From CAVPFA01 sp963703655 (GTDB lineage: Bacteria; Actinomycetota; Acidimicrobiia; Acidimicrobiales; Bog-793), in assembly GCA_963703655.1 (NCBI GenBank), contig CAVPFA010000003.1:1426001-1490000 (forward strand): a DNA stretch of 64,000 nucleotides. Direction: 5' to 3'. Under the pieces are notes generated by a model that was not told the DNA's origin, did no database searches, and saw only the letters and a program-made list of their open reading frames with translations. Shown in pieces: positions 1-7,986 of the stretch. Each line of letters opens with the position of its first letter. The stretch's first letter is position 1. The translations under genes were made by a program, and so were the position numbers.

Positions 1-346
1 GAGACTCCTCGACCGCCTTGCGGTAGTACATGCCCAGCCCGTCCAGCGTCGGGCCGCGCTCTACGGTGACACCCGCCGCAGCCACCTCGGAGAACCGGAT
101 CGTGTTGTTGTTGGAGGCGAAGACCGCCTTGGACAGGTCAAGGCCCACCTTTGCCGCGTCCACGTCGAAGGCGGCCACGAACTCGGTGTCGCCGACGTGA
201 TAACCCCCGAGTGAGACGTGCATCAGGCCCGGGACCCTGTCGTTCGGATCGGCGTCGCGGTAGTACTCGACGCCTTGCACGAGCGAGCTGGCGCAGTTGC
301 CGACTCCCGCGATGGCGACCTTGATCTTGCGGGCCGTCTGAGTCAT
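1..346 (-). CDS. ino1: Inositol-3-phosphate synthase, N-terminal part (cut by window edge)
   Basis: Converts glucose 6-phosphate to 1D-myo-inositol 3-phosphate in the cytoplasm, the entry to inositol lipids and mycothiol in actinobacteria. Only the first ~115 codons are present. The protein opens with a Rossmann segment (GVGNCASSLVQG) followed by GLMHVSLGGYHVGD, FVAAFDVDAAKVG and GPTLDGLGMYYR, blocks typical of the actinobacterial enzyme. The ATG at 346 has a good ribosome-binding site (GAAAGGAG, 8 bases upstream). That ATG overlaps the TGA of the upstream padR gene (ATGA), so the two genes are probably translationally coupled and ino1 is likely under PadR control. Identity is clear; the C-terminal catalytic half lies outside the window. 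Confidence 0.95.
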   Translation of the reverse strand, partial: MTQTARKIKVAIAGVGNCASSLVQGVEYYRDADPNDRVPGLMHVSLGGYHVGDTEFVAAFDVDAAKVGLDLSKAVFASNNNTIRFSEVAAAGVTVERGPTLDGLGMYYRKAVEES

Positions 347-1136
347 GGCTCGCTCCTTTCCTTGGCTGCAACTTTGAGCACCGGCCGCGCGCCGGCGGCT
401 GGGGCGTTCGGGACGGCCCGCGGGAGCTCCGCGGAGACGGCCGGCGGTTCGGGCGCCGCGATCGCCGGCGTCGGGGGCAGCGCCGCCCGCTCGGTGGCGA
501 TGAGTTGATCGATCCAGGTCAGATCGTGTTCGGTCACTTCGCCGGCGTGCTCGACGAGCGAGCGCTGGTACCGGTCGAGCGGCCGCCAAGGCGACTCCAC
601 GGCCCGACGGGAGCCTTCCCGGATCTCCACGAGCTGGGCACGACGGCGCTGCAGGAGCGACAGGCGGTGCTCGGGGCTCAGGTAGCGAGCAAAGGACCAG
701 CGCAACGCGAAGCTCCGCCCGTCTTCGGGCTTGGGGTCCTCGGCCTCGAGCAGGTGGTGGAAGAGCTCGTCACCCCGGGCGGTGAGCTCGTAGACGCGAC
801 GCCCACGGGTGCCGCCGCCTGACCGCGCGGGAGCCGCACGGAGCGAATTCGACGCGCCCGGAATGCCGCCCTCTCTCCGGCGATCGAGCCGGCATGAGCA
901 AAGACCGCCAAAGGCCCGGCAGGCGGTCCGCCCTGAGAGCGGCGCTCGGGCTCCAGCTCGTGCACGGCCCCGGCTGCTTCGAGACGTCCCAGAGCCGGGT
1001 AGAGAGACCCGAACGACAGGCTCGAGAGAAGGCCGAAGTCGCCGCGCAGCCTCTTGCGCAGGTCGTAGCCGTGCATGGGGTGCTCCTTCAAGAGCCCCAG
1101 GATCGCCAACTCGAGCACCGAGGCAGTATATATCAT
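343..1136 (-). CDS. PadR-family transcriptional regulator (apparent frameshift)
   Basis: Winged-helix repressor of the PadR family. The N-terminal part (SVLELAILGLLKEHPMHGYDL, then SFGSLYPALGRLEAAGAV) is the PadR DNA-binding domain. It runs in one frame to about residue 90 (GERAAFRARR). The matching second half (RGRRVYELTARGDELFHHLL, FARYLSPEHRLSLLQRR) continues in another frame, so a one-base deletion or two-base insertion lies near 805-850. The Pro/Ala-rich last ~50 residues are longer than in typical PadR proteins. The TGA overlaps the ino1 ATG, and a perfect palindrome sits directly upstream of the start, which together suggest an autoregulated padR-ino1 operon. PadR upstream of ino1 is also seen in mycobacteria. 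The start at 1136 has no visible ribosome-binding site. The frameshift is probably a sequence error. Confidence 0.85.
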
Positions 1137-1163
1137 CTCGACATATCGATGCGATATGTCGAG
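1137..1163. promoter_or_regulatory. Perfect palindrome, probable PadR operator
   Basis: Two 12-base arms (CTCGACATATCG and CGATATGTCGAG) flank a 3-base spacer. The site abuts the padR start codon. PadR proteins bind palindromes with ATGT/ACAT-like half-sites, so this is the expected autoregulatory site and would also cover the initiation region of padR-ino1. Seen directly; the regulator assignment is inferred. Confidence 0.75.
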
Positions 1164-1233
1164 TGAGCATCGCGGTTTCAGGCCGGGGCACAGCGCGACG
1201 GCGCCCGGGTCCGTCCCGGAGCGGCGCGCCGGG

Positions 1234-1239
1234 TAGCCT
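1234..1239 (+). promoter_or_regulatory. -10 box (TAGCCT) for leaderless DUF5318 gene
   Basis: TAGCCT lies 7 bases before the ATG at 1247 and no ribosome-binding site is present. The same arrangement recurs before at least six other genes in the window, consistent with transcription starting at or next to the start codon. Confidence 0.5.
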
Positions 1240-1246
1240 TGCCGGG

Positions 1247-1660
1247 ATGCCAGGCGTCCGGAGCGGTCCGCAGTCGAGCTGGGGAGTCGGCGGTCCCTCG
1301 CGTCCCGGTCGCATCGAGTACCGGTTGATGCGCGAGGCGACCGTGAAGGAGTACCGGCGAGGCCGGCTCGGCCGACCCGACGTCTGCGACGCTCAGCCCG
1401 AGCTGCTCCGTGTCGCCAGGAACCTCGGGCGTGCGAGCGATACCGAGTGCCCCATCTGCGAGCACGAGCGGCTGGTCCACGTCACGTTCGCCTTCGGCCC
1501 CGGCCTCCCGCCGAGCGGTTTGGCGCTGGCCGATCTCCGCGAGCTCTCCAAGGCTGGCCGGCGCAACGCAGACGTAGCGTGCTACGTCGTCGAGGTCTGT
1601 ACCGGGTGTTCCTGGAACCATCTCCTGAGCGTCTTTGCGTCAGGAGCCAACGACCGCTGA
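1247..1660 (+). CDS. DUF5318 family protein
   Basis: A 137-residue cytoplasmic protein of unknown function, specific to actinobacteria. It matches the DUF5318 pattern: a short helical segment (IEYRLMREATVKEYRRG), VCDAQPELLRVARNLG, a CPIC zinc-type knuckle and C-terminal VVEVCTGCSWNHL. The paired CxxC motifs suggest a metal-binding (zinc ribbon) fold; that is inference. In mycobacteria the DUF5318 gene is also close to ino1 and padR on the opposite strand, as here. The ATG at 1247 is preferred because the -10 box fits a leaderless start and the conserved N-terminal helix lies just inside. No biochemical role can be assigned. Confidence 0.85.
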   Translation: MPGVRSGPQSSWGVGGPSRPGRIEYRLMREATVKEYRRGRLGRPDVCDAQPELLRVARNLGRASDTECPICEHERLVHVTFAFGPGLPPSGLALADLRELSKAGRRNADVACYVVEVCTGCSWNHLLSVFASGANDR

Positions 1661-1705
1661 TCGACCGCCGGCAGCCGAGTGCGCCGGACGGGAGGAGGTC
1701 CGAAG

Positions 1706-2551
1706 ATGACAGACCAGGTCACAGTGCCGGCAATTCGCGCCCGGAAGCGCAGCCGGGGGGACGACCCGATCGTGATGATCACGGCCTACGACGCGCCCTT
1801 CGCTCGAGTCGTGGACGCAGCCGGTGTCGACGTCATCCTCGTCGGCGACACCCTCGCCGAGGTGGTCCTCGGCCACGGCGACACCCTCCATGTCGGAATC
1901 GAGGACCTCGCCCGCCACGTCGGGGCGGTCGCCCGCTCGGGACCACGTGCGCTCGTCGTGGGCGACATGCCGTGGCTCACCTACCATCTCGAAACGAGCG
2001 ACACCGTCCGCAACGCCGCCGCCCTCGTGCGGGCCGGCGCTCATGCGGTCAAGCTCGAGGGCGGGCGCCGCCGGGTCCCTGCCGTGCAGGCCATCCTCGA
2101 CGCCGAGATCCCCGTGATGGGCCACCTGGGGCTCACTCCCCAGTCGGTTCACGCCCTGGGCGGCTACAAGGTTCAAGCCCGTGAGGCCGCCGCTGCCGGC
2201 GACCTCCGACGAGACGCGGAGGCCTTGACCGCGGCGGGATGTTTCGCCATCGTGCTCGAGGGCGTGCCCGACGTCCTCGCCGAGCGCGTCACCGCCGAGA
2301 TTGACATCCCGACGATCGGGATCGGTGCCGGGCCCGCCTGCGACGGTCAGGTCATCGTCCTGCACGACCTGCTCGGGCTCTCGGAGGGGAAGCCCGCCAG
2401 GTTCGTCCGTCGGTACGCCGAGCTCGGCGCCCTCGCCACCGAGTCGGTGGAGACGTGGGCAGCCGACGTCCGCGCAGGCCGATACCCCTCCCAAGACGAG
2501 TCGTACCGCGGGTCTGCGGAGCTGCGAGAGGCGCTCGAGCTGCCGTCGTGA
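1706..2551 (+). CDS. panB: 3-methyl-2-oxobutanoate hydroxymethyltransferase
   Basis: First committed enzyme of pantothenate (coenzyme A) synthesis. It transfers a hydroxymethyl group from methylenetetrahydrofolate to 2-oxoisovalerate to give ketopantoate. The 281-residue protein has the PanB TIM-barrel blocks MITAYDAPFARVVD, VILVGDTLAEVVLG, VKLEGG, MGHLGLTPQSVHALGG and IPTIGIGAGPACDGQ; the Asp residues of the Mg site and the catalytic Glu region are in place. The ATG at 1706 follows a strong GGAGGAGG site; the open frame extends further upstream without support. panB stands alone here, with no panC or panD nearby. It lies where mycobacteria carry ponA1 between the DUF5318 and rpsF genes. A repeat block and hairpin follow it. 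Confidence 0.95.
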   Translation: MTDQVTVPAIRARKRSRGDDPIVMITAYDAPFARVVDAAGVDVILVGDTLAEVVLGHGDTLHVGIEDLARHVGAVARSGPRALVVGDMPWLTYHLETSDTVRNAAALVRAGAHAVKLEGGRRRVPAVQAILDAEIPVMGHLGLTPQSVHALGGYKVQAREAAAAGDLRRDAEALTAAGCFAIVLEGVPDVLAERVTAEIDIPTIGIGAGPACDGQVIVLHDLLGLSEGKPARFVRRYAELGALATESVETWAADVRAGRYPSQDESYRGSAELREALELPS

Positions 2552-2583
2552 GAGCGCCTGCGCCGCCAGTCCTAAACGGGCGG

Positions 2584-2658
2584 CCCAGCGGGTGATCGTG
2601 GCCCGAGCCCCAGCGGATGATCGTGGCCCGAGCCCCAGCGGGTGATCGTGGCCCGAGC
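2584..2658. repeat. Three tandem 25-bp repeats downstream of panB
   Basis: Three head-to-tail copies of CCCAGCGGGTGATCGTGGCC plus CGAGC at 2584, 2609 and 2634. The middle copy differs by one base (G to A). They lie in the 307-base gene-free interval between panB and rpsF. The rest of that interval holds the hairpin at 2661-2685 and, near 2788, a possible -10 (TATACC) for the ribosomal-protein operon; I see nothing else in it. There are no spacers, so this is not a CRISPR array. Confidence 0.9.
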
Positions 2659-2660
2659 GG

Positions 2661-2685
2661 GCCGGCCGGCTTTCCGGCGGCCGGC
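2661..2685 (+). terminator. GC-rich hairpin after panB
   Basis: Arms GCCGGCCG and CGGCCGGC enclose a 9-base loop. No U-tract follows, so intrinsic termination is uncertain; such bare stems are common at actinobacterial 3' ends. It follows the tandem repeats and would end panB transcription. Confidence 0.4.
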
Positions 2686-2858
2686 TGTGGCCAGCCCCGT
2701 CGCCGATACACCAGCCTGCGAAGCTCCAGAGGTGGACGAGCGCCTGCGCCACCCGTGTCCGACCTCGGCTACCATGCTTTGGTCCGCTATACCCCTGCCC
2801 CGTTCGAACCGGGGCCCCGAACGCGCCGCGCGTCGGGTCCTGAGGAGGTGAGCCGCAC

Positions 2859-3230
2859 GTGCGGCCTTACGAAGTCATGGTTATTTTCGATGTCGGCCTC
2901 GAAGACGGCGACATCAACGCCAGCCTCGATCGCATCACATCGCTGGTGCGTGAGCGGGGGGGAAGTCCCGCTCGTGCCGAGCGGTGGGGCCGCCGCACAT
3001 TCGCGTATGAGCTCAAGCACCGAAGCGAGGGTTACTACGTCCTTATCGAGTTCACGGCCGAGCCGGCGCTTGTAGCCGAGCTCGACCGGATGCTGACTCT
3101 TGACGACATCGTGCTTCGCCACAAGGTGATCCGGCAACCGGACAAGCAGAGTGGGCGCGCCCTCCGAGCTGAAGCGAAGCGGCGGGAGACCGCCGAACGC
3201 AAGGCTGCCCGGGCCAAGGCGGCGAGCTGA
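2859..3230 (+). CDS. rpsF: 30S ribosomal protein S6
   Basis: S6 binds 16S rRNA together with S18 in the platform of the small subunit. The protein starts MRPYEVMVIFD and contains RRTFAYELKHRSEGYYVLIEF and LRHKVIR, the S6 ferredoxin-like core. At 123 residues it is about 25 longer than typical S6 owing to a basic, Ala-rich tail. The GTG at 2859 follows a clear GAGGAGGTGAG site. It is first in the conserved rpsF-ssb-rpsR-rplI operon, with ssb starting 19 bases later. Confidence 0.96.
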   Translation: MRPYEVMVIFDVGLEDGDINASLDRITSLVRERGGSPARAERWGRRTFAYELKHRSEGYYVLIEFTAEPALVAELDRMLTLDDIVLRHKVIRQPDKQSGRALRAEAKRRETAERKAARAKAAS

Positions 3231-3249
3231 GCAAACTGGAGCGAATGAT

Positions 3250-3748
3250 ATGTCGAATGGAAATTCCGTCACGTTGGTAGGCAACGTCACCCGTGACCCC
3301 GAACTGCGCTTTACCCCGAACGGACAGGCCACGGCGAGCTTTGGCCTGGCGGTGAACCGACGCTGGCAGAACCGCCAGACACAGGAGTGGGAGGAGGCGA
3401 CCTCGTTCTATCGACGTCGTGTGCTGGCGCGAGATGGCCGAGAACGTGAGCGAGACCCTCACGCGCGGCGCGCGTGTCATCGTCACGGGCCGCCTGGAGC
3501 AGCGCAGCTGGGAGACAGCCGAAGGTGACAAGCGGTCGAAGATCGAGGTGGTGGCCGACGAGCTCGGGCCGAGCCTGCGTTGGGCGACGGCTCAGGTGGT
3601 CAAGAACGAGAAGCGTGGGCCTGGCGACAGTGGCCCCGGCGGGGGAGGGGGTGGTCGGGCCGCCACCCCCCGCCCGGCCGCTCAGCCGGCCGCGCAGCCG
3701 GCCGGTGGGGGCGAGGCCTTTGCCTCCTATGACGAGGAGCCCTTCTGA
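3250..3748 (+). CDS. ssb: Single-stranded DNA-binding protein (apparent frameshift)
   Basis: SSB coats single-stranded DNA in replication and repair. The N-terminal OB fold (VTLVGNVTRDPELRF, EWEEATSFY) is in one frame. The rest (VCWREMAENVSETLTRG, VIVTGRLEQRSWETAEGDKR, VVADELGPSLRWATAQV) is one base further on. Removing a single C at about 3412 joins them, giving ~165 residues. The Gly-rich linker ends in the acidic tip DEEPF that recruits partner proteins. Start ATG 3250 follows TGGAGCGA. The TGA overlaps the rpsR ATG (TGATG). An intact copy is expected of an essential gene, so the extra base is probably a sequencing error. Confidence 0.93.
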
Positions 3749-4210
3749 TGGCGCGGAACAACGACCGGGATCGCGGTACCCGTCGCGCTCCCAAGGAGAC
3801 CGGCCGGCGAACGAAGAAGAAGATCTGCATCTTCTGCAAGGCCCACGCCACCTGGGTCGACTACAAGGACGTGAACCTGCTGCGCAAGTTCATGTCCGAC
3901 CGGGGCAAGATCCGCGGCACGGCGCGTGTCGGGCAACTGTGCCCAGCACCAGCGGGAGGTTGCTTTGGCGATCAAGACGGCACGTGAACTGGCACTCCTG
4001 CCCTTCACCCAGCGGACGACGAGCGAGCGGCCCGGCGGACGCGGTGCCGGCAGGGGCGGCGCGCCGGGCCGCGGCCCGCTCCGCACCGAGTCACCGGAGG
4101 AGCCGGCGCTCGAGGCACTGCTTGGAGAGACGCTGCTCGAGGACGCTGTCTCGGACCCGGAGCTCGACGTCGTGGCGAGCGCTGCTGCTGGCGACGAGGG
4201 CCAACAGTGA
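3748..4210 (+). CDS. rpsR: 30S ribosomal protein S18 (apparent frameshift, long acidic tail)
   Basis: S18 pairs with S6 on the 30S platform. CIFCKAHATWVDYKDVNLLRK is followed, after removal of one surplus G near 3916, by KIRARRVSGNCAQHQREVAL and ARELALLPFTQR. The CxxC plus C/H residues mark the zinc-binding ('C+') form. The corrected product is ~153 residues, whereas S18 is normally ~80-90. After LLPFTQR there is an Arg/Gly-rich stretch and then an acidic tail (EEPALEALLGETLLEDAV). The tail ends at a TGA that overlaps the rplI GTG, so it appears to be a genuine extension and not read-through. The frameshift is presumably a sequence error. Confidence 0.9.
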
Positions 4211-4656
4211 AGGTCGTGCTGCGAACCGACGTCCAGGGCGTGGGAAAGCGCGGGGACATCACCGAGGTCTCCGATGGCTTTGCGAGGAACTTCCTCGTCC
4301 CCCAGGGCCGAGCGATCGTCGCGAGCGCGGGGATCGCAGACCAGGCTGCTGCGATGCGCCGCTCGCGCGACTTGAAGGATGCGCGCAACCGCGAGGGCGC
4401 AGAGACCGTTGCCCGCAAGCTTGTCCCGATCGTGTTCCGGATCGAAGCGCGATCCGGCACCGAGGGAAGGCTGTTCGGGTCCGTCACCGCCGCCGACATC
4501 GTCGAGGCCGTGATGCGCCAATCCGGCGTCGAGCTCGATCGCCGCAGGTTGGTGATCGACGAGGCGATCAAGACGGTCGGCACCCACGAGGTGGGCGTGC
4601 GCCTCCACCCGGAGGTGGAGTTCCGCCTCACTCTCGAGGTGGTGGGCTCGGGCTGA
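4207..4656 (+). CDS. rplI: 50S ribosomal protein L9
   Basis: L9 binds 23S rRNA at the base of the L1 stalk and supports reading-frame maintenance. The 149-residue protein has the N-terminal domain MKVVLRTDVQGVGKRGDI and SDGFARNFLVPQGRA, a connecting helix, and the C-terminal domain (GRLFGSVTAADIVEA). Length is normal. The GTG at 4207 overlaps the rpsR stop (GTGA), so it is coupled to rpsR. It is last in the operon; dnaB follows after 353 bases. Confidence 0.96.
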   Translation: MKVVLRTDVQGVGKRGDITEVSDGFARNFLVPQGRAIVASAGIADQAAAMRRSRDLKDARNREGAETVARKLVPIVFRIEARSGTEGRLFGSVTAADIVEAVMRQSGVELDRRRLVIDEAIKTVGTHEVGVRLHPEVEFRLTLEVVGSG

Positions 4657-5009
4657 AACCAGCCCTCGGCCCTGTTGCCGCCGGGTTCGATGTACGGCGC
4701 CGTTACGGCTGTATTGCAGTACGCGAGCGTGAACTTGTCGATGTAGCCAGGATGGGAGCGCAGCTGCGCCACCGAGCGTAGCGCCGGCCGACGGCGGCTC
4801 TACACCCCGATGTCAAGATGTGGCCGTGGTGAGCGCCGCCTGTGTCGGGGAATGTCCAACTGCGTCAGAGATGAGCGGCTCGTGAGAGATCGCTTGCAGC
4901 GGCGTGAGCTCTGTTGTCCACGTTCCGTGCACAGGATTCCCAAGGTATTCCTGGGTAATCCACAAGATCCGGCCCTAGCGCCCCCCAGGCGTTTTCGGCA
5001 ATCCTGAAC
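4657..5009. other. Gene-free interval between rplI and dnaB
   Basis: 353 bases without a supportable gene; short frames here lack family features and ribosome-binding sites. The only notable content is the pair of DnaA-box-like 9-mers at 4914 and 4956. The dnaB promoter must also lie here, but no clear -10/-35 pair is visible. Confidence 0.6.
4914..4964. promoter_or_regulatory. Two DnaA-box-like 9-mers upstream of dnaB
   Basis: TTGTCCACG (4914-4922) and TAATCCACA (4956-4964) each resemble the DnaA box TTATCCACA (two mismatches in the first, one in the second). They lie 45-95 bases upstream of dnaB. Two sites are too few for an origin, but DnaA control of dnaB is plausible. Seen directly; function inferred. 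Confidence 0.35.
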
Positions 5010-6407
5010 GTGATGGTCGCCTTGCAGCCTCTCTCCGACGTGGCGCGGCACCGGCGGGGTTCAGGGCCACCCACCACGGGGGCTCCGGGGGGATCGCGGA
5101 TACCGCCGCACAATTTCGATGCGGAGGAATCTGTGCTCGGGGCGATGCTGCTATCGCGGGATGCGATCGCCGTCGTGGTCGAGCAGGTGAGCGCCGAGGA
5201 CTTCTACAAACCTTCGCATGCGCATATCTACGCCGCCATCACCTCGCTGTACGCCAGGGGCGAACCGGCAGATTACGTCACGGTCCCCGAGGAGCTTCGC
5301 AGGGTCGGAGTTCTGGACTCGTCGGGCGGCGCGGCGGCGCTCATGGCGTTGCAGGCGAACACGCCGGCGATATCGAGCGCGGGCCGCTACGCGCGCATCG
5401 TCCAGGAGCACGCACTTCTCCGGCGTCTGATCGGCGTCGCTCACGAGATCGCCGACATCGGCTACGAGGTTCCGGCCGATGTCGCAGGAGCGCTGGATCA
5501 AGCCGAGGCAATGGTGTTCGATGTCGCTCGGCGGCGCAGCTCCGACACGGTGCGCTCGCTGAAGGACCTCTTGACCGAGAGTCTCGAGCGACTCGACCAC
5601 CTCTACGGCAGGGGTGAGACGATCACGGGCGTGCCCACCGGGTACGGCGAGCTCGACCACCTCCTGTCAGGTCTCCAGCCGTCGAACCTGGTGGTTGTCG
5701 GCGCCCGTCCGTCGATGGGCAAGACGGCGTTTGCACTCGGGCTGGCGGCCCATGCCGCCTCGAACCACGGCGTTCCCGTCCTCTTCTTCTCACTCGAGAT
5801 GAGTCACCTCGAGATCGCCCAGCGGGTGCTGGCGGCCGAGGCACGCCTCGACGTCACCAAGCTTCGCAACGGGCAGCTTCTGGAAAGTGACTGGCCGCGC
5901 CTCTCGAGCGCCATCGGGCGCATCGACACGGCGCCCCTGTTCATCGACGACAACCCCAATGTCACCATCATGGACATTCGGGCCAAGGCTCGCCGCATGC
6001 GCTCGTCGGACGGCATAGGCCTCGTCGTCATCGACTACCTCCAGCTCATGACGGGCCGGTCGTCAGCCGAGAACCGCCAGGTCGAGATCTCCGAGATCTC
6101 CCGGGGGCTGAAGATCCTGGCACGCGAGCTGCAGCTTCCCGTGGTGGCGCTCAGCCAGCTGTCCCGAGGCCTCGAGGCGCGTGCAGACAAGCGCCCGATG
6201 CTGGCGGACCTCAGAGAGAGCGGGGCCATCGAGCAGGATGCCGACGTGGTGATGTTCATCTACCGCGACGAGGTCTACAACTCCGACTCGGCCGACCGTG
6301 GCACGGCCGAGGTGCACGTCGCCAAGCACCGCAACGGCCCTACAGGATCTGCGCACCTCGCTTTCATCGCGAACTATGCCAAGTTCGGAGACCTGGCCAG
6401 AGTCTGA
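5010..6407 (+). CDS. dnaB: Replicative DNA helicase DnaB
   Basis: Hexameric helicase that unwinds DNA at the fork and loads primase. The 465-residue protein has the N-terminal helical domain (HNFDAEESVLGAMLLSRDAI) and a RecA-type ATPase with Walker A GARPSMGKTA (Lys238), FFSLEMS, the Walker B strand LVVIDYLQLM, and the Q-loop LSQLSRGLEAR. There is no intein, although actinobacterial dnaB genes often have one. GTG at 5010 and ATG at 5013 are both possible starts; neither has a strong ribosome-binding site. It converges with the acyl-CoA synthetase, leaving 10 bases between them. Confidence 0.96.
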   Translation: MMVALQPLSDVARHRRGSGPPTTGAPGGSRIPPHNFDAEESVLGAMLLSRDAIAVVVEQVSAEDFYKPSHAHIYAAITSLYARGEPADYVTVPEELRRVGVLDSSGGAAALMALQANTPAISSAGRYARIVQEHALLRRLIGVAHEIADIGYEVPADVAGALDQAEAMVFDVARRRSSDTVRSLKDLLTESLERLDHLYGRGETITGVPTGYGELDHLLSGLQPSNLVVVGARPSMGKTAFALGLAAHAASNHGVPVLFFSLEMSHLEIAQRVLAAEARLDVTKLRNGQLLESDWPRLSSAIGRIDTAPLFIDDNPNVTIMDIRAKARRMRSSDGIGLVVIDYLQLMTGRSSAENRQVEISEISRGLKILARELQLPVVALSQLSRGLEARADKRPMLADLRESGAIEQDADVVMFIYRDEVYNSDSADRGTAEVHVAKHRNGPTGSAHLAFIANYAKFGDLARV

Positions 6408-6417
6408 CCCCGCCCGA

Positions 6418-7986
6418 TCATTCGGAGATCTGGTCCGATGCCTCCCAGTACGGCCGGCGAAGCTCTCGCTTCAGCGGCTTCATCGCGCCAGAGAGCGGAA
6501 GCGGTTCGGCCCGGAACTCGACAGACTTCGGAACCTTGTAGCGGGCGAGCTTCTCGCGAGCGTGCTCCTTGATGTCCTCTTCGGTGACCCTGGCGCCAGG
6601 CCGGGTGACGACGATCGCGTGCACCTGCTCGCCCCAGGTCGCGTCGGGTATGCCGATCACCGCGACCTCGAGAACCGCAGGGTGATCGGAGATGGCGTTC
6701 TCGACCTCGATCGAGTAGACGTTCTCCCCGCCCGTGACGATCATGTCCGTCACGCGGTCGACCAGATACAGGTATCCGTCGTCATCGAGGTAGCCCTCGT
6801 CTCCGGTGTGGTACCAACCGCCCCGGAGCGCTTGGGCCGTCTCGTCGGGCCGGTTCCAATATTCGCGCATGAAGTTCCCTCCTCTCGCGCACACCTCACC
6901 GTTGGTGTTCGGCCCGAGGAGGTTGCCGTCGAGGTCTTGAATTGAGAGCGTGACGCCGAGCACGGGCCGGCCCGCCGAACCAAGCAGGTCTCCGCCCACA
7001 CGGTGGTCGGCGTCGGTGAGCATCGTCAGGACCGACGAGCATTCCGTCATTCCGTAGCCCTGCCAGAGCGCGACACCCGGCAGCGTCGCACGAATTCGCT
7101 CCACGAGGATCTTCGGCATCGGCGACGCGCCGTAGACGAGGTCGCGCATCGAGGCCAGCTTTTCAGCCCGGAACTCGGGATGGTCGAGCATCATGGCGAC
7201 CATTGTCGGTACCATCACCGTCCAGTCGACGTGGTAATCCGCGATGACGTTCATGACCGCGAGCGGCTCGAACAGCGGCACGAAGACGGACGTGCCACCG
7301 ATCGCAGGGACGCCCAGGATCCCTCCCATCGAGGCCGCGTGGAACATCGGCGTCTGGTGCAGGTACACGCGGCCGGGTTCGAGGTCGACGGTCATGGCGA
7401 TGTGGTAGAGGTTCAGGAGCTCGGCGCGCTGGTCCAACAGGACCCCCTTTGGGAGTCCCGTGGTCCCGCCCGTGTACATCAGGACAGCGGGGTCGTCCTC
7501 CTCGGGCTCGGGCGGAAGCCTTCTCTGACCGAGCCCGAGGAGCTCCTCGTAACCGACGTCGTGGGCGTGATCGCCGTCACCGATCAGAACTACCGCCTTC
7601 AGAACGAGCTCGGAGCGGACCTCCACGATGGCCCGCAGGAGGTGGTCAGCGAACAGCGAGTCGACGAACACGACCTCGGTGCCGGAGTCGGCGAGGATGA
7701 CCTGCAGCTCTCTCGGCGCGAGGCGCAGATTGAGGGGGTTGATGACGCCCGCTCCCAGGAACGCGGCGTGGTAGAGCTCCAGCAGTTCGTGGCCGTTCGC
7801 GGCCATCACGGCGAACCGCCCGCCGCGCCCGAGGTCGATCACCCGTGTCAGCGCGTCCGCTAGGCGCGTGACCCGATCGGCGTGTTGCGCGAACGTTGCG
7901 TGGTACTCGCCGTCGTGGAAGCCGACGGTGTCGGCCCACCTCTCGAAGGAGGGCAGGAGGATCCGGTTGCCCACGAGCTCCTTCAT
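6418..7986 (-). CDS. AMP-dependent acyl-CoA synthetase/ligase
   Basis: ANL-superfamily enzyme that activates a carboxylic acid as an acyl-adenylate and transfers it to CoA. The 522-residue protein has the P-loop YTGGTTGLPKG, the adenine motif YGMTECSS, GGWYHTGDEGYLDDDG, and the hinge and A8 region (VDRVTDMIVTGGENVYSIEVE). The C-terminal lysine region reads SGAMKPLKREL: the lysine is kept but the usual preceding Gly is Met. The substrate cannot be read from the sequence; a fatty or aromatic acid is likely. The ATG at 7986 has AAAGGA upstream. The longer upstream frame would overlap the divergent acetyltransferase and lacks family similarity. Confidence 0.9.
   Translation of the reverse strand: MKELVGNRILLPSFERWADTVGFHDGEYHATFAQHADRVTRLADALTRVIDLGRGGRFAVMAANGHELLELYHAAFLGAGVINPLNLRLAPRELQVILADSGTEVVFVDSLFADHLLRAIVEVRSELVLKAVVLIGDGDHAHDVGYEELLGLGQRRLPPEPEEDDPAVLMYTGGTTGLPKGVLLDQRAELLNLYHIAMTVDLEPGRVYLHQTPMFHAASMGGILGVPAIGGTSVFVPLFEPLAVMNVIADYHVDWTVMVPTMVAMMLDHPEFRAEKLASMRDLVYGASPMPKILVERIRATLPGVALWQGYGMTECSSVLTMLTDADHRVGGDLLGSAGRPVLGVTLSIQDLDGNLLGPNTNGEVCARGGNFMREYWNRPDETAQALRGGWYHTGDEGYLDDDGYLYLVDRVTDMIVTGGENVYSIEVENAISDHPAVLEVAVIGIPDATWGEQVHAIVVTRPGARVTEEDIKEHAREKLARYKVPKSVEFRAEPLPLSGAMKPLKRELRRPYWEASDQISE

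Noticed and set aside
2584..2658. CRISPR array
   Set aside because: The 25-bp units are contiguous with no spacers and no cas genes are in the window.
1640..2752. Long antisense reading frame opposite panB
   Set aside because: High-GC DNA yields long shadow frames; this one shows no family motifs and no ribosome-binding site, and panB on the other strand is certain. The same reasoning removes dozens of similar frames.
3400..3930. Programmed frameshifting in ssb and rpsR
   Set aside because: No slippery heptamer or downstream pseudoknot is apparent, other genes show the same single-base shifts, and both genes are normally unshifted.
4657..5009. Replication origin upstream of dnaB
   Set aside because: Only two approximate DnaA boxes, no AT-rich unwinding element and no dnaA/dnaN.
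5010..6407. Intein in DnaB
   Set aside because: Actinobacterial dnaB often carries one, but this protein is 465 residues with continuous helicase motifs.
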